A program made the position numbers and the translations under genes. Below, one piece after another: positions 1 through 8,940 of a stretch of 64,000 nucleotides of DNA. This DNA is from Gloeocapsa sp. PCC 7428 (GTDB lineage: Bacteria > Cyanobacteriota > Cyanobacteriia > Cyanobacteriales > Chroococcidiopsidaceae), in assembly GCF_000317555.1 (NCBI RefSeq), contig NC_019745.1, positions 124,001 through 188,000 on the forward strand. The letters are read 5' to 3'. Each line of letters begins with the position of its first letter. Positions within the stretch are counted from its first letter, which is position 1. The notes beneath the pieces were generated by a model, which did no database searches, was not told the DNA's origin, and worked only from the letters and a program-made list of their open reading frames with translations.

Positions 1-43
1 TTGCTCCAACCTGATGACCCACGCATTTACTACTTTCTATCAT
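1..43 (-). CDS. 5' end of an unidentified gene running off the left edge
   Basis: Only the first 14 codons are in the window (M-I-E-S-S-K-C-V-G-H-Q-V-G-A), read leftward from an ATG at 43. The start is supported by a perfect Shine-Dalgarno AAGGAGGT at 51-58, seven bases upstream. A second in-frame ATG at 49 is too close to that site to be used. The peptide is too short to identify. It lies downstream of psbD on the same strand but is separated from it by a terminator, so it probably has its own promoter in 60-160. Confidence 0.55.
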   Translation of the reverse strand, partial: MIESSKCVGHQVGA

Positions 44-161
44 GGGCATCACCTCCTTGTTGCCTAACCGGACTAAATCTATAGAGGATAGAGTGTTTAG
101 CTCTTGGTTTGTTCAACCTTATTCAAGATAACATATGATTCGCGAATTTTGACTATAAATA

Positions 162-189
162 GAAAAATCCCTACCTTTTCTGGCAGGGA
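162..189 (-). terminator. Rho-independent terminator of psbD
   Basis: On the minus strand TCCCTGCC (189-182) pairs with GGTAGGGA (175-168), including one G-U pair, across a six-base loop, and is followed by TTTTT. It lies 26 bases past the psbD stop. It shows that this psbD is transcribed without a psbC partner. Confidence 0.8.
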
Positions 190-215
190 CTTCAAGATTA
201 TTGTTTTAAGCTGCC

Positions 216-1271
216 TTACAAAGCGTTACCACGAGGCAATACTTCTTCAGGGAATTGGAAATGCTCGTGAGGCTGGTCTTGGGGAGCCATCCAAGCCCGA
301 ATACCTTCGTTGAGCAGAATGTTTTTCGTGTAGAATGTCTCGAACTCGGGGTCTTCTGCCGCACGTAACTCTTGCGACACGAAGTCATACGCGCGCAAGT
401 TCAGCGCTAAGCCGACAACGCCGACTGCACTCATCCACAAGCCGGTGACGGGCACAAACAACATGAAAAAGTGCAACCAGCGCTTGTTGGAAAACGCAAT
501 TCCAAAAATCTGCGACCAGAAGCGGTTCGCCGTCACCATGCTGTACGTTTCTTCCGCTTGTGTTGGGTTGAACGCGCGGAATGTGTTTGCTTTGTCGCCG
601 TCTTCAAATAGCGTGTTTTCTACTGTCGCACCGTGAATCGCGCACAACAGCGCGCCACCGAGGACTCCTGCTACTCCCATCATGTGGAAGGGGTTGAGTG
701 TCCAGTTGTGGAATCCTTGGAAGAATAGCAAGAAGCGGAAGATCGCTGCTACGCCAAAGCTGGGTGCGAAGAACCATCCTGATTGTCCCAACGGGTACAT
801 CAAGAATACGCTGACGAATACTGCGATCGGTGCGCTGAATGCTAACGCGTTGTATGGACGTACTCCCACCAGCCGCGCTATCTCAAATTGCCGTAGCATG
901 AACCCGATTAGTGCAAACGCGCCGTGTAATGCTACGAATGTCCATAATCCGCCCATTTGACACCAACGTGTGAAGTCCCACTGCGCTTCTGGCCCCCACA
1001 AGAACAGCAATGAGTGTCCCATGCTGTTTGCTGGTGTTGATACTGCCACCGTTAAGAAGTTGCATCCCTCTAAGTACGATGACGCTATCCCGTGCGTGTA
1101 CCACGATGTTACAAACGTTGTTCCGGTTAGCCATCCCCCTAACGCCATGTACGCGCAGGGAAATAGTAATATTCCTGACCACCCGATGAATACGAATCTA
1201 TCTCGTTTTAGCCAGTCATCAACGACGTCGAACCATCCTCGACTCGTTGCCTGTCCTACTGCTATTGTCAT
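216..1271 (-). CDS. psbD: Photosystem II D2 protein, stand-alone copy
   Basis: D2 is one of the two reaction-centre core subunits of photosystem II in the thylakoid membrane. The 351-residue length and C-terminal [11 protein letters not shown] match the family. Key residues are present: redox-active Tyr159, the chlorophyll ligand His196 with neighbouring His188, non-haem iron ligands His213 and His267, and Gln128 near the pheophytin. Usually psbD overlaps psbC; here no psbC follows and a terminator closes the unit, so this is an orphan copy. Compared with D2 sequences I remember, Gln7, Trp98, Met106, Ala120 and Gly165 look unusual (a Gly is usual at 98). The ATG is preceded by GGAG. It may be a light- or stress-regulated paralogue; a far-red-type D2 cannot be excluded. 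Confidence 0.95.
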   Translation of the reverse strand: MTIAVGQATSRGWFDVVDDWLKRDRFVFIGWSGILLFPCAYMALGGWLTGTTFVTSWYTHGIASSYLEGCNFLTVAVSTPANSMGHSLLFLWGPEAQWDFTRWCQMGGLWTFVALHGAFALIGFMLRQFEIARLVGVRPYNALAFSAPIAVFVSVFLMYPLGQSGWFFAPSFGVAAIFRFLLFFQGFHNWTLNPFHMMGVAGVLGGALLCAIHGATVENTLFEDGDKANTFRAFNPTQAEETYSMVTANRFWSQIFGIAFSNKRWLHFFMLFVPVTGLWMSAVGVVGLALNLRAYDFVSQELRAAEDPEFETFYTKNILLNEGIRAWMAPQDQPHEHFQFPEEVLPRGNAL

Positions 1272-1598
1272 AGCAAAAACTCCAGATCTTATAATTTCAT
1301 GCTAGAATCGTCTACCTTTATTTGGTAATTTTACAACTACCTCAAGCAGGATGCGAGTTGATTTGTCAACTTACTTTACGATTCTTTACTTATTCTAATC
1401 ATATTTTTACTACTAAACGGCGTTTTATGACAATATCCATGCCAGAATTTAATCTTTGGTTAAACTAAGTGAAGCAACTCATAATTAAGGAAATTTAGCA
1501 ACTATCGCTTGATATAAACCAAAATTTCCGCGTTGCTACTCGCCTGGTAGCTAAAATGAAAATGAGATTTACAGCTACCAAGTACATAAATAGTTACG
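1272..1598. other. Divergent promoter region between psbD and UPF0367
   Basis: This 327-base AT-rich stretch has no open frame of note. It must hold the psbD promoter (minus) and the promoter of the UPF0367/ABC unit (plus). The psbD ribosome site GGAG is visible just before its ATG. I could not assign -10/-35 boxes with confidence. Confidence 0.6.
1545..1580 (+). promoter_or_regulatory. Inverted repeat just upstream of the UPF0367 gene
   Basis: TGGTAGCT (1545-1552) and AGCTACCA (1573-1580) form a perfect 8-bp inverted repeat with a 20-base spacer, ending 18 bases before the start codon. In RNA it would be a leader hairpin; in DNA it could be a protein-binding dyad. Function is unknown. Confidence 0.4.
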
Positions 1599-1865
1599 AT
1601 GTTTAACATTGATTTGACGCTCAAAAACACACCCTTTCCCCTCTCGGTGCAACGCAAGGTCACAGAAGATGCAGAAGCTGTTTATCAGCAACTGTTACAA
1701 GCTATGCGCTCTGGTAGCACTGAAGTTATAGAATTAACCTGTGAGGGTCAGACAGAAAAAAAAGTCGCTGTACGCGCGAGTGACATTTCTAGCATTCAGA
1801 TGTCTCAAAAGACAGGTGCAGCGGCTGGTGGTAGACCTCCTGGCTTCTTTGCATTAGCAGAATAA
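1599..1865 (+). CDS. UPF0367 family protein
   Basis: This 88-residue soluble protein of unknown function matches the UPF0367 family found across cyanobacteria. The recognisable parts are the N-terminal FNIDLTLKNTPFPLSVQRK strand segment, the central ELTCE motif, and the conserved C-terminal GRPPGFFAL. The length is normal for the family. It lies 20 bases upstream of an ABC ATPase gene on the same strand and is probably cotranscribed with it. There are no membrane segments. The family assignment is confident; the function is not known. Confidence 0.85.
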   Translation: MFNIDLTLKNTPFPLSVQRKVTEDAEAVYQQLLQAMRSGSTEVIELTCEGQTEKKVAVRASDISSIQMSQKTGAAAGGRPPGFFALAE

Positions 1866-1885
1866 ACTTAACAGTTGGTGGTTAT

Positions 1886-2560
1886 ATGGCTGAATTTGCC
1901 ATTCAGGTGCGCGATTTATACTTTAGTTGGTCTAACGGCGCAGATGTCTTAAAATCATGCACCTTAGAAGTTCCGCAGGGCGAGTTTTGGATGCTGCTAG
2001 GAACTAATGGTAGTGGAAAATCAACGCTTCTAAAACTCTTAGCAGGTCTATTAACTCCTACGTCGGGCGATCGCCAAGTTTTAGCGCCTGTGGGTTTTGT
2101 CTTTCAAAATCCTGACCACCAACTTGTCATGCCAACTGTTGGCGCTGATGTCGCTTTTGGGTTGGTAGAAGAAAGACTATCTCCAACTCAAGTCCGTCAT
2201 CGCGTCGCTGAAGCGCTAGCAGCGGTAAATCTTTTAGAGTTACAGCGCCGACCAATCTATGCATTAAGTGGGGGACAAAAACAAAGAGTGGCGATCGCCG
2301 GCGCGATCGCGCGGCAAAGCGAAGTGCTACTGTTAGATGAACCAACAGCACTCCTCGATCCAGATAGCCAACTTGACTTAGTTGCACAAGTAAGACGGTT
2401 AGTTAAAAGCCGCAATTTAACAGCTTTGTGGGTAACGCATCGCTTAGATGAACTCGATTATTGCGATGGGGCGTTTCTGCTAGAAAAGGGCTGCGTAGTA
2501 GATCGTGGCAATCCTCAACGGCTTAAACAGCGTTTGATGCAAGTAGAATTAGCATCCTAA
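1886..2560 (+). CDS. ABC transporter ATP-binding protein (CbiO/EcfA-like)
   Basis: This is a 224-residue nucleotide-binding subunit. Walker A GTNGSGKST is at 39-47, the Q-loop glutamine at 74 in FQNPDHQ, the LSGGQ signature at 127-131, and Walker B LLLDEP near 148-153, so it should be an active ATPase. The FQNPDHQL segment resembles the ATPases of energy-coupling-factor (cobalt, biotin, vitamin) importers. No membrane partner gene is adjacent, so the substrate cannot be told. It follows UPF0367 by 20 bases. The start is ATG; the gene ends with no obvious terminator. Confidence 0.85.
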   Translation: MAEFAIQVRDLYFSWSNGADVLKSCTLEVPQGEFWMLLGTNGSGKSTLLKLLAGLLTPTSGDRQVLAPVGFVFQNPDHQLVMPTVGADVAFGLVEERLSPTQVRHRVAEALAAVNLLELQRRPIYALSGGQKQRVAIAGAIARQSEVLLLDEPTALLDPDSQLDLVAQVRRLVKSRNLTALWVTHRLDELDYCDGAFLLEKGCVVDRGNPQRLKQRLMQVELAS

Positions 2561-2831
2561 TCAATGCATTTCTATCTGAAAATGTGACCAACACAGCAAA
2601 AGCTTGAGCTTCTGTTTGTGGTCATGGTCAAAATAGTTAGAGCATTATAGAGGCTCTGAACTATTCCATTGTGCACTAGCTAAACATTACCTAGCGCCTG
2701 TTTTAACCATAAAACACGAGCCTGCGAAGCGCGTCCTCTACGTGTATCTATCAAAATGTTATAGGATATACCTCGATTACTATTAAGATATGAATAAATA
2801 ATGTTAACTTTAGCAATACTTGCTGGTCATC

Positions 2832-3437
2832 ATGCCCCGTTCCTCACCACAAGCTGTCCTCCTTGTTGACGGCTATAATATAATTGGCGCTTGGTCTTGT
2901 CTAAAAAAGATACGAGATAGCAACGGACTAGAAGCGTCGCGTTGGCAATTAATCGAAGACTTAACAAATTACAGCGCCTATCAAGGTTATATTACTCAAG
3001 TCGTCTTTGATGCTCATTATCAAAATACCTGTAGTAACTACGAAGTCATTACAGAAACTTTGTCCGTTTACTACACAAATTTTGGTGAAACTGCTGATAC
3101 ATACATCGAAAAAGTGTGTGCAGGGTTTCGACCATATCTGCGCGGTATCGAGCCTAACGATACTACGAACAAAAATAGTAAACTACCAATCTACTCTCGC
3201 ATTTCTCGCATAATTGTTGCTACATCCGATAGAGCACAGCAATTGACAGTAGTAGGTTATGGGGCAGAATGGTTGTCAGCAGCACAACTTAAGTTCGAGG
3301 TACAAACAACAGCTTGTAGAGTGCGCCGGGAAAAAACCTCGGCTAGAAAACCAGCTAGCCGTTTTTTAGCAAACTCTATAGACACTAAAGCGCGACAGCG
3401 TTTAGCAGAAATGAGAATGGGGATAAAAAAGACCTAA
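2832..3437 (+). CDS. NYN-domain RNase-like protein (YacP family)
   Basis: The protein has about 201 residues. The N-terminal LLVDGYNIIGAW motif, with its acidic residue, is characteristic of NYN/YacP (DUF901) proteins, a PIN-like ribonuclease fold. Further conserved segments are VVFDAH, ETADTYIEK and the ATSDRAQQ motif, which together bring the acidic metal-binding residues. The C-terminus is basic. Family members act in ribosome-associated mRNA cleavage or rRNA processing; the target here is not known. I prefer the ATG at 2832; an in-frame TTG at 2820 would add four residues. The gene stands alone, about 120 bases before tRNA-Asn. Confidence 0.8.
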   Translation: MPRSSPQAVLLVDGYNIIGAWSCLKKIRDSNGLEASRWQLIEDLTNYSAYQGYITQVVFDAHYQNTCSNYEVITETLSVYYTNFGETADTYIEKVCAGFRPYLRGIEPNDTTNKNSKLPIYSRISRIIVATSDRAQQLTVVGYGAEWLSAAQLKFEVQTTACRVRREKTSARKPASRFLANSIDTKARQRLAEMRMGIKKT

Positions 3438-3559
3438 AAACCCCTTGACTACTCAGCTAGCAGGAAAGCTGATGTGGAAGTGCAAAAGCAGCATTAAAGT
3501 TTTTTTAGCTAAAACACTTGCCAAATACAATCGTTTGCTATTAATATAGGAATTCGCAA

Positions 3560-3631
3560 TCCTCAGTAGCTCAGTGGTAGAGCGGTCGGCTGTTAACCGA
3601 TTGGTCGTAGGTTCGAATCCTACCTGGGGAG
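3560..3631 (+). tRNA. tRNA-Asn (GUU)
   Basis: This is a full 72-base cloverleaf. The acceptor arm TCCTCAG pairs with CTGGGGA, followed by a G discriminator. The D-arm begins GTAGCTCAGTGGTAGAGC. The anticodon loop CTGTTAA contains GTT, so it reads asparagine codons. The T-arm is TAGGTTCGAATCCTA. The CCA end is not encoded, as is common in cyanobacteria. Confidence 0.97.
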
Positions 3632-4088
3632 TTAGAAAAAACAACACAATATCAAGCCTTACGGCGGTTGACTAGCATTGTGAGCTAGCTGATACATAGT
3701 CGGTGTAAAATACAACTACGGCGTAACCAGAAAGTTATATTTGTAGACGTGTAACTTAAACTCATATGTCTAGGTAAACCGCCGCGCATACAACATAGAT
3801 CATTGACTAAGCGCGTGTACAGCGCTCCTGTCGTAGGATTGTACCTGCTGGTTAGCATAGCAAGTAGCACAGCTGATATAAATAGACAAGAACAGGGCTA
3901 ATAGGCTTAGGCACAAAACAGCAATCTAGATCTATCTAAGGCTCGATACTTTGCTAAGTGCCAATGAGTAATAAATATATAAATTTAGTTACTAAGTAAT
4001 AGCTAAGACTACAGCATAGACATATTAGCTGCAACAATCTCAAAATGAGAAGATAATTTATTCGCAATGCTCACTAGGAGTTAAATTT
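3632..4088. other. Intergenic region before the PRC/lipid-kinase gene
   Basis: There are 457 bases without a credible gene; the short minus-strand frames here have no family resemblance. The only clear signal is the ribosome-binding site TAGGAG at 4076-4081, eight bases before the next ATG. Confidence 0.55.
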
Positions 4089-5693
4089 ATGCCCCTTAAA
4101 AAGATTAAGGATTTTGCTCCAAGTTATCTTGAATCTTTTAATGGTAAAGATATCATTGGTTTTAATGTTTATACAGATAAGACACGAGAAAAAGTTGGCT
4201 ACATAAAAGATATTTTAGTAGATGAGACAGGATACTTTCGCTATTTGGTTGTTGACTTTGGCTTGTGGATATTTAACAAGCAAGTTATGCTTCCAGTAGG
4301 ATATTTGCGTATTGATTATGATGCCGAGCGAGTTTATGTCTTAGAGTTAGAGCGCAAACAAGTAGAAAGTCTTCCTGCTTACAATGACCAAGTAGCAGTA
4401 GATAGAGAATATGAGGAGAACCTACGAGCAGCGTATGCACAGCTAGCAATCAACATCGAATCTGTGCAATTAGAAGAAGTTCCCCAAATTACGCCCACTG
4501 AACCAGAAGAAGCTAACTATAATTATGCACAAGCAGCAGATTTATATGAATTAAATGACCGCAATCATCGAGTTATTAAAGAGTATCAAGATAGACTAAT
4601 TGCTAAAAATCAAACACGTCAGGAAGCAATACCTAAGCAACGCATCACAGAAAACCAAATAAGCGAACAAGTCATTGTTTCTTCTGCGTCTAGCAATCAA
4701 GTTATCAGCACTCAAAGACAGACTCGTTCAGCTTGCTTGATTTTTAATCCTGTAGCAGGTCAATCTGATTCCGAACAAGACTTAGCAACAATTAGAAGTA
4801 TGCTAGAGCCTGAATTTGAGCTTGATATTCGGATGACGACTCCTGAGAAAGACGCTGACGAAATTGCCAAAGAAGCTGTGGAACAAGGCGCACAAATTAT
4901 TATCGCATCTGGGGGAGATGGTACGCTTTCTGCGGCGGCAGAAGCTGTAGTCGGGACGGGGATTCCGTTGGGTGTGATCTCGCGCGGGACAGCAAATGCT
5001 TTTGCAACGGCTTTAGGCATTCCGGCGACAATTCCCGCAGCTTGTCAAACAATATTAGATGGTAAAACCCGCGTCGTCGATGCTGCGTATTGTAATGGTA
5101 GACCAATGGTGTTACTCGCAGGAGTAGGATTTGAGGCGGAAACCGTCGAACGTGCCGATCGCGAAGCAAAAAATCGCTTTGGTATGCTTGCATATGTTTT
5201 AGCAGGTATTCAAGAGTTACGTAATTTAGAGTCTTTTGAAACTCGAATTGAAACCGAAGATAAAGTGATAACCTTAAATGCAGCCGCAGTAACGGTCGCG
5301 AATGCTGCGCCACCTACCTCTGTACTAGCGCAAGGACCAGCAGAATTATTGATTGATGATGGTTTACTCGATGTTACAATCGTTGCACCGACAAATACAA
5401 TGAGCGCGATCGCGGCTGCGTATAACCTCTTACAATCTGCTTACAGTGGCGAAGTTGCGAATAGACCTGATACCGGTTTCTTACGAGCGAGAAGTATTAA
5501 AATTTCCACCAATCCACCCCAAAAAGTAGTTGTAGATGGCGAATTGGTTGGCAATACACCCATTGACGTTGAGTGTGTACCTGGAGGATTAACAATTATT
5601 GTCCCGACGGTTCCTGAAGAAGGCGCTACAGAGAAATTAGCAGGATTACCTAATCTGCGAGTAGAGTCCAAAGAACCGCCAGCAACGAGTTGA
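4089..5693 (+). CDS. PRC-barrel domain fused to a diacylglycerol/lipid kinase domain
   Basis: This is a 534-residue two-domain protein. Residues about 8-95 form a PRC-barrel (photosynthetic reaction-centre-type beta-barrel) with the GKDIIGF start and a VLPVGYL-like strand. A polar, glutamine-rich linker covers about 100-212. Residues about 213-515 form a YegS/DagK-type lipid kinase, with NPVAG at 220-224 and the nucleotide-binding GGDGT at 275-279, and a later glycine-rich GVGFEAE segment. It should phosphorylate a lipid or sphingoid substrate at the membrane. A stand-alone paralogue of the kinase half lies at 55050-55961. The start ATG follows a good TAGGAG site. Confidence 0.85.
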   Translation: MPLKKIKDFAPSYLESFNGKDIIGFNVYTDKTREKVGYIKDILVDETGYFRYLVVDFGLWIFNKQVMLPVGYLRIDYDAERVYVLELERKQVESLPAYNDQVAVDREYEENLRAAYAQLAINIESVQLEEVPQITPTEPEEANYNYAQAADLYELNDRNHRVIKEYQDRLIAKNQTRQEAIPKQRITENQISEQVIVSSASSNQVISTQRQTRSACLIFNPVAGQSDSEQDLATIRSMLEPEFELDIRMTTPEKDADEIAKEAVEQGAQIIIASGGDGTLSAAAEAVVGTGIPLGVISRGTANAFATALGIPATIPAACQTILDGKTRVVDAAYCNGRPMVLLAGVGFEAETVERADREAKNRFGMLAYVLAGIQELRNLESFETRIETEDKVITLNAAAVTVANAAPPTSVLAQGPAELLIDDGLLDVTIVAPTNTMSAIAAAYNLLQSAYSGEVANRPDTGFLRARSIKISTNPPQKVVVDGELVGNTPIDVECVPGGLTIIVPTVPEEGATEKLAGLPNLRVESKEPPATS

Positions 5694-6019
5694 GGCAAAT
5701 CATGGTAAATTCAATACGCGATCGCCACTGAGCAATCGCCGAATCTCCACATTTTTGAGATCTTGGGCGTAAGTTGGAATCTTGAGCTAGCATATCGTTT
5801 TGTTGCATCAAGAATATGCAGAATGATAGAGACAGCAGGCTGTCGTCTGAAGGTAATCTATGCTTGGCTCAAATTTACTGAGCTATCCATGCTGCGTCAG
5901 CTTCAATTGCAGTGAAGTCGAGCGGAACATAGCTTAAATCATAAAACCAAGCTTAACGCTACTAAATTACGCTGAGTAAGAACCGCGACAAAATAAACAC
6001 GACAAGCGAGATACTGTTT
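5694..6019. other. Intergenic region before the phosphoesterase gene
   Basis: These 326 bases lie between two plus-strand genes. It holds one HIP1-like motif and a short imperfect hairpin (ACAGC-AGG-CTGT, near 5830). No gene or clear promoter could be identified. Confidence 0.5.
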
Positions 6020-7582
6020 ATGGAATTTGTGTCCGACCCGCCGATATCCGTGAAAATTGAGAAAATGAAACAACGGGTACGGTGGCAAGACCCAGTTATA
6101 TTTGAACGACAAATTGACCAAACGCGGTTTGTGCTTGCATCTGAGGAGGAAGATAGTCCAGAATTTTCATTTCTAGTTATTGGCGATAGTGGTTCAGGAA
6201 AACATCGCAAACACAATCCGCAACGTCAGATCGCGAAAAAAATGTTGGAGCATCGCGATCGCGCCCGCTTTATCCTGCATACAGGTGATGTTGTTTATTT
6301 AGTCGGGTCAAGCGAATACTATCCAAAAAACTTTATCGAGCCTTACAAAGAATTTATTGTCGGGGGCGAAAAACAAAAAAAAATTGCTTACGACGAGATG
6401 GTGTTTAAAACACCAATTTTGCCCGTATTAGGCAATCACGACTACTATGACCTGCCATTAATTTATGGTTTAATGGGAGGCGTAACGTTGCCCTTGCGGC
6501 GAATATTGAAGCTACGATTAGATTTAGATATTGGTTGGCATGGTTCTAATCAAGGCAAAGCTTACGCAAAAGCCTTTATTGACTACTTAAAGGCGTTTGA
6601 TACCGATGCAGAATTGCAGCGCCATCTAGATAAACATTACACGGCGACAACGAGTACCGGTCGCTGTTTGATTTATAAACCAGGAGAGTTTACCCGACTG
6701 CCTTACCGATATTACACTTTTCGTAGCGGTGGTATTGATTTTTTTGCTTTAGACTCGAATACATTCAACGCTCCATCACCTCTACCCACTACAGGCGAAG
6801 GCGCAGCTTATCGGCGGACTTTAGAAGGTCGTATTTATGAATTAGAGCAAGAAAAGCTGCAAATCATGGAGGAAGCAAGCAAGCTCAATGCGAATTCACC
6901 GGAAGAAGCTGAAAGACTTGACGATCTAGAAGCAAAGTTAGAACAAGTCGAGGAAGTCAAACTTGACATTGATAAGCAATTAGTAGCAGATGAGACTACA
7001 GTTACTGATTTTGAGCAATTGACGTGGCTGCGACAAAGACTCATTGAATCGTGGAACACGCCAGAAGTGCGCGGTAGAGTTGTGTATTTGCATCATCCAC
7101 CTTATGTTACTGAGTCAACAAAGTGGTATCAAGCGCAAACTTTAGCAGTACGTCGTAATCTCCGTTGGGTACTTGATGAAGTTGCCAAAGAACTAGGCGG
7201 GCTACCACAGCAACATCCAATTGTCGATTTAGTTTTGACAGGTCATGCACATTGCTTAGAGCATCTGTCTACAGGAGATACCGGACACGCTGATTCTTAT
7301 ATCAATTGGATTATTTGTGGTGGAAGTGGCTACAGCTTAAGACGACAGCGTAAAGAAGGCGCACAGCTACACGAAACCGTTGGTGATACTGAACGCGAAG
7401 TCGCGCGATCGCATCTCTATCTTGGTCGCAGCGGTCACGGTTCGCACAAACGACGACCCTATTCATTCCTACGCATCGATGTGAAAGCAGGCAATCCTGC
7501 TAAGTTTGTTGTTCAGCCTTTTGTTGCGGAAAGATATCAACGCAAGTGGGTAGATCGCGAAATCGAGTCGTTTGTCATTTGA
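6020..7582 (+). CDS. Calcineurin-like metallophosphoesterase
   Basis: This is a cytoplasmic-looking protein of up to 520 residues with all five phosphoesterase blocks in order: VIGDSGSG, HTGDVVY, GNHDYYD, LHHPPY and TGHAHCLEH, which supply the Asp, Asn and His ligands of a di-metal centre. A long charged, probably coiled-coil insertion (about 270-330, rich in Glu, Leu and Lys) separates the halves. Substrate is unknown. The first ATG (6020) has no good ribosome site; the ATG at 6065 (MKQRVRWQDP) is an equally plausible start. The gene ends eight bases from the convergent FIST gene. Confidence 0.85.
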   Translation: MEFVSDPPISVKIEKMKQRVRWQDPVIFERQIDQTRFVLASEEEDSPEFSFLVIGDSGSGKHRKHNPQRQIAKKMLEHRDRARFILHTGDVVYLVGSSEYYPKNFIEPYKEFIVGGEKQKKIAYDEMVFKTPILPVLGNHDYYDLPLIYGLMGGVTLPLRRILKLRLDLDIGWHGSNQGKAYAKAFIDYLKAFDTDAELQRHLDKHYTATTSTGRCLIYKPGEFTRLPYRYYTFRSGGIDFFALDSNTFNAPSPLPTTGEGAAYRRTLEGRIYELEQEKLQIMEEASKLNANSPEEAERLDDLEAKLEQVEEVKLDIDKQLVADETTVTDFEQLTWLRQRLIESWNTPEVRGRVVYLHHPPYVTESTKWYQAQTLAVRRNLRWVLDEVAKELGGLPQQHPIVDLVLTGHAHCLEHLSTGDTGHADSYINWIICGGSGYSLRRQRKEGAQLHETVGDTEREVARSHLYLGRSGHGSHKRRPYSFLRIDVKAGNPAKFVVQPFVAERYQRKWVDREIESFVI

Positions 7583-7590
7583 GACTCAAA

Positions 7591-8793
7591 TTAAGGTTGG
7601 CGACAAATTGCAAAGACTGAGGTATACCCATGCAAAAAAGTACTCCCGCCTACAGGACCGATTTCCCCATTCCCAAAAAAACCGCCCATGGGAATATTTG
7701 GCATATAACTACTAAATAACTGCGAATCAAAATTAGGTTTACCATAGAGCATTTCGCCACGCCCTAAACAAGAAAACATCAGCGCCCCAGTAGGTGATAC
7801 ATGAGAATGCGTCTGCTGATAACGTTGTAGCAACCATTCCAAATCATCCGCTGAAGTTTCTGCATCTCGTAGGTGAAACTGAATGCGCTGTCCAGGGCGA
7901 ACTAAATCCGCAACGGCGATCGCTCCTACTTTCGGATCGACTCCTAATAAATTACGAATCAAAAAATCTCCATGTTCTAGATTCTGCTTAAACTCGTCGC
8001 GCACGACTCCGATAAACAACGAATGTTCAGCTAATTGCCGATCCGCATCGCTTAAACTCGAAATTAAATCGCGCAACACTTCTAAAGGCGGTTGTTCTTC
8101 CAAAGCAAGTAAAATGTTACGTTCAGAAGCGCTGACGCGGTAAGGCTCGCCAATCGGTCGGCATCCTTGCGCCACAATCGTATCTAGAACAATATTGCCG
8201 CTCAAGGCAACGCCCACAGTTCCTGAACGGTATAGCTTATCATTGCAGAATAAACCAATTCGCCCAGGAGTTTGACTACCACTTGCTAACCCGCCTACCG
8301 TAATCGAACCTGGGTAAGCATAATCTATGCCTTGCAATAAATCATTTACGCCTGAAGAAAAAGGATCGGATAGCAAAATAAATTGGGGTTGCTCAGCAGG
8401 TGAAACACCAAATAAATCTACCCACGCTTTCGGCGGACTATCAGGATCGGGGAGTTGCTCTGCCGCAATATGAAAAGGTGTAACTGTAACTCCTGGTAGT
8501 TGCGCTAAACTCAGACTTAATGCAGGTACGCCCTCAAACTCCTGCACTGCGTGTTGATTCGTCCCAATAATCCCCCCACCACCACAACCAATCAGAACTT
8601 TGATATTGCGTAGCTTTTCTTGTAACAACGGAAGCAGGCGGGGATATTCGCTTGTAAAGGCAGCAGAAATAAAAACTAACCCAAGATCGGCGGGTGACTG
8701 TAACAAAGCAGAAGCTTTATCGACAACTTCTGCGACGGCTGCTTCGAGCGAAGCACGAGTTGATACGGCGTTTGCCCACTGCATGAGTGCCAT
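7591..8793 (-). CDS. FIST N- and C-domain sensory protein
   Basis: The protein has 400 residues and no membrane segments. The N-terminal half (VLIGCGGGGIIG and a following SLAQLPGV stretch) fits FIST_N, and the C-terminal half (GALMFSCLGRGEMLYG, then GGFFGNGEIGPVGG) fits FIST_C. FIST domains are thought to bind small ligands such as amino acids and usually sit beside signalling domains. Here FIST stands alone, so any signalling partner is encoded elsewhere. It lies 147 bases downstream of the 2-epimerase gene on the same strand and could be its operon partner. Confidence 0.85.
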   Translation of the reverse strand: MALMQWANAVSTRASLEAAVAEVVDKASALLQSPADLGLVFISAAFTSEYPRLLPLLQEKLRNIKVLIGCGGGGIIGTNQHAVQEFEGVPALSLSLAQLPGVTVTPFHIAAEQLPDPDSPPKAWVDLFGVSPAEQPQFILLSDPFSSGVNDLLQGIDYAYPGSITVGGLASGSQTPGRIGLFCNDKLYRSGTVGVALSGNIVLDTIVAQGCRPIGEPYRVSASERNILLALEEQPPLEVLRDLISSLSDADRQLAEHSLFIGVVRDEFKQNLEHGDFLIRNLLGVDPKVGAIAVADLVRPGQRIQFHLRDAETSADDLEWLLQRYQQTHSHVSPTGALMFSCLGRGEMLYGKPNFDSQLFSSYMPNIPMGGFFGNGEIGPVGGSTFLHGYTSVFAICRQP

Positions 8794-8940
8794 AAGTTAT
8801 ATCATCACTCCTCTTTTAGGCTGAGGTTTTTTCTATTTTCGGTGCTAACGGGGACGAAAAGCATCTAACTGAAGTTAATTTAGCGCTTGATTAAACGCAA
8901 TCCGCGAATTGACGATTTATAACGCGTTTATGGGTGAGCC

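Noticed and set aside
104-313. Plus-strand frame of 69 codons over the psbD end and terminator
   Set aside because: It crosses the psbD terminator and has no ribosome site or protein-like composition.
883-1182. Open frame of 99 codons antisense inside psbD
   Set aside because: It has no family resemblance and lies in the shadow of a strongly conserved gene.
3453-3647. Minus-strand frame of 64 codons over tRNA-Asn
   Set aside because: It is the complement of the tRNA; such frames are artefacts.
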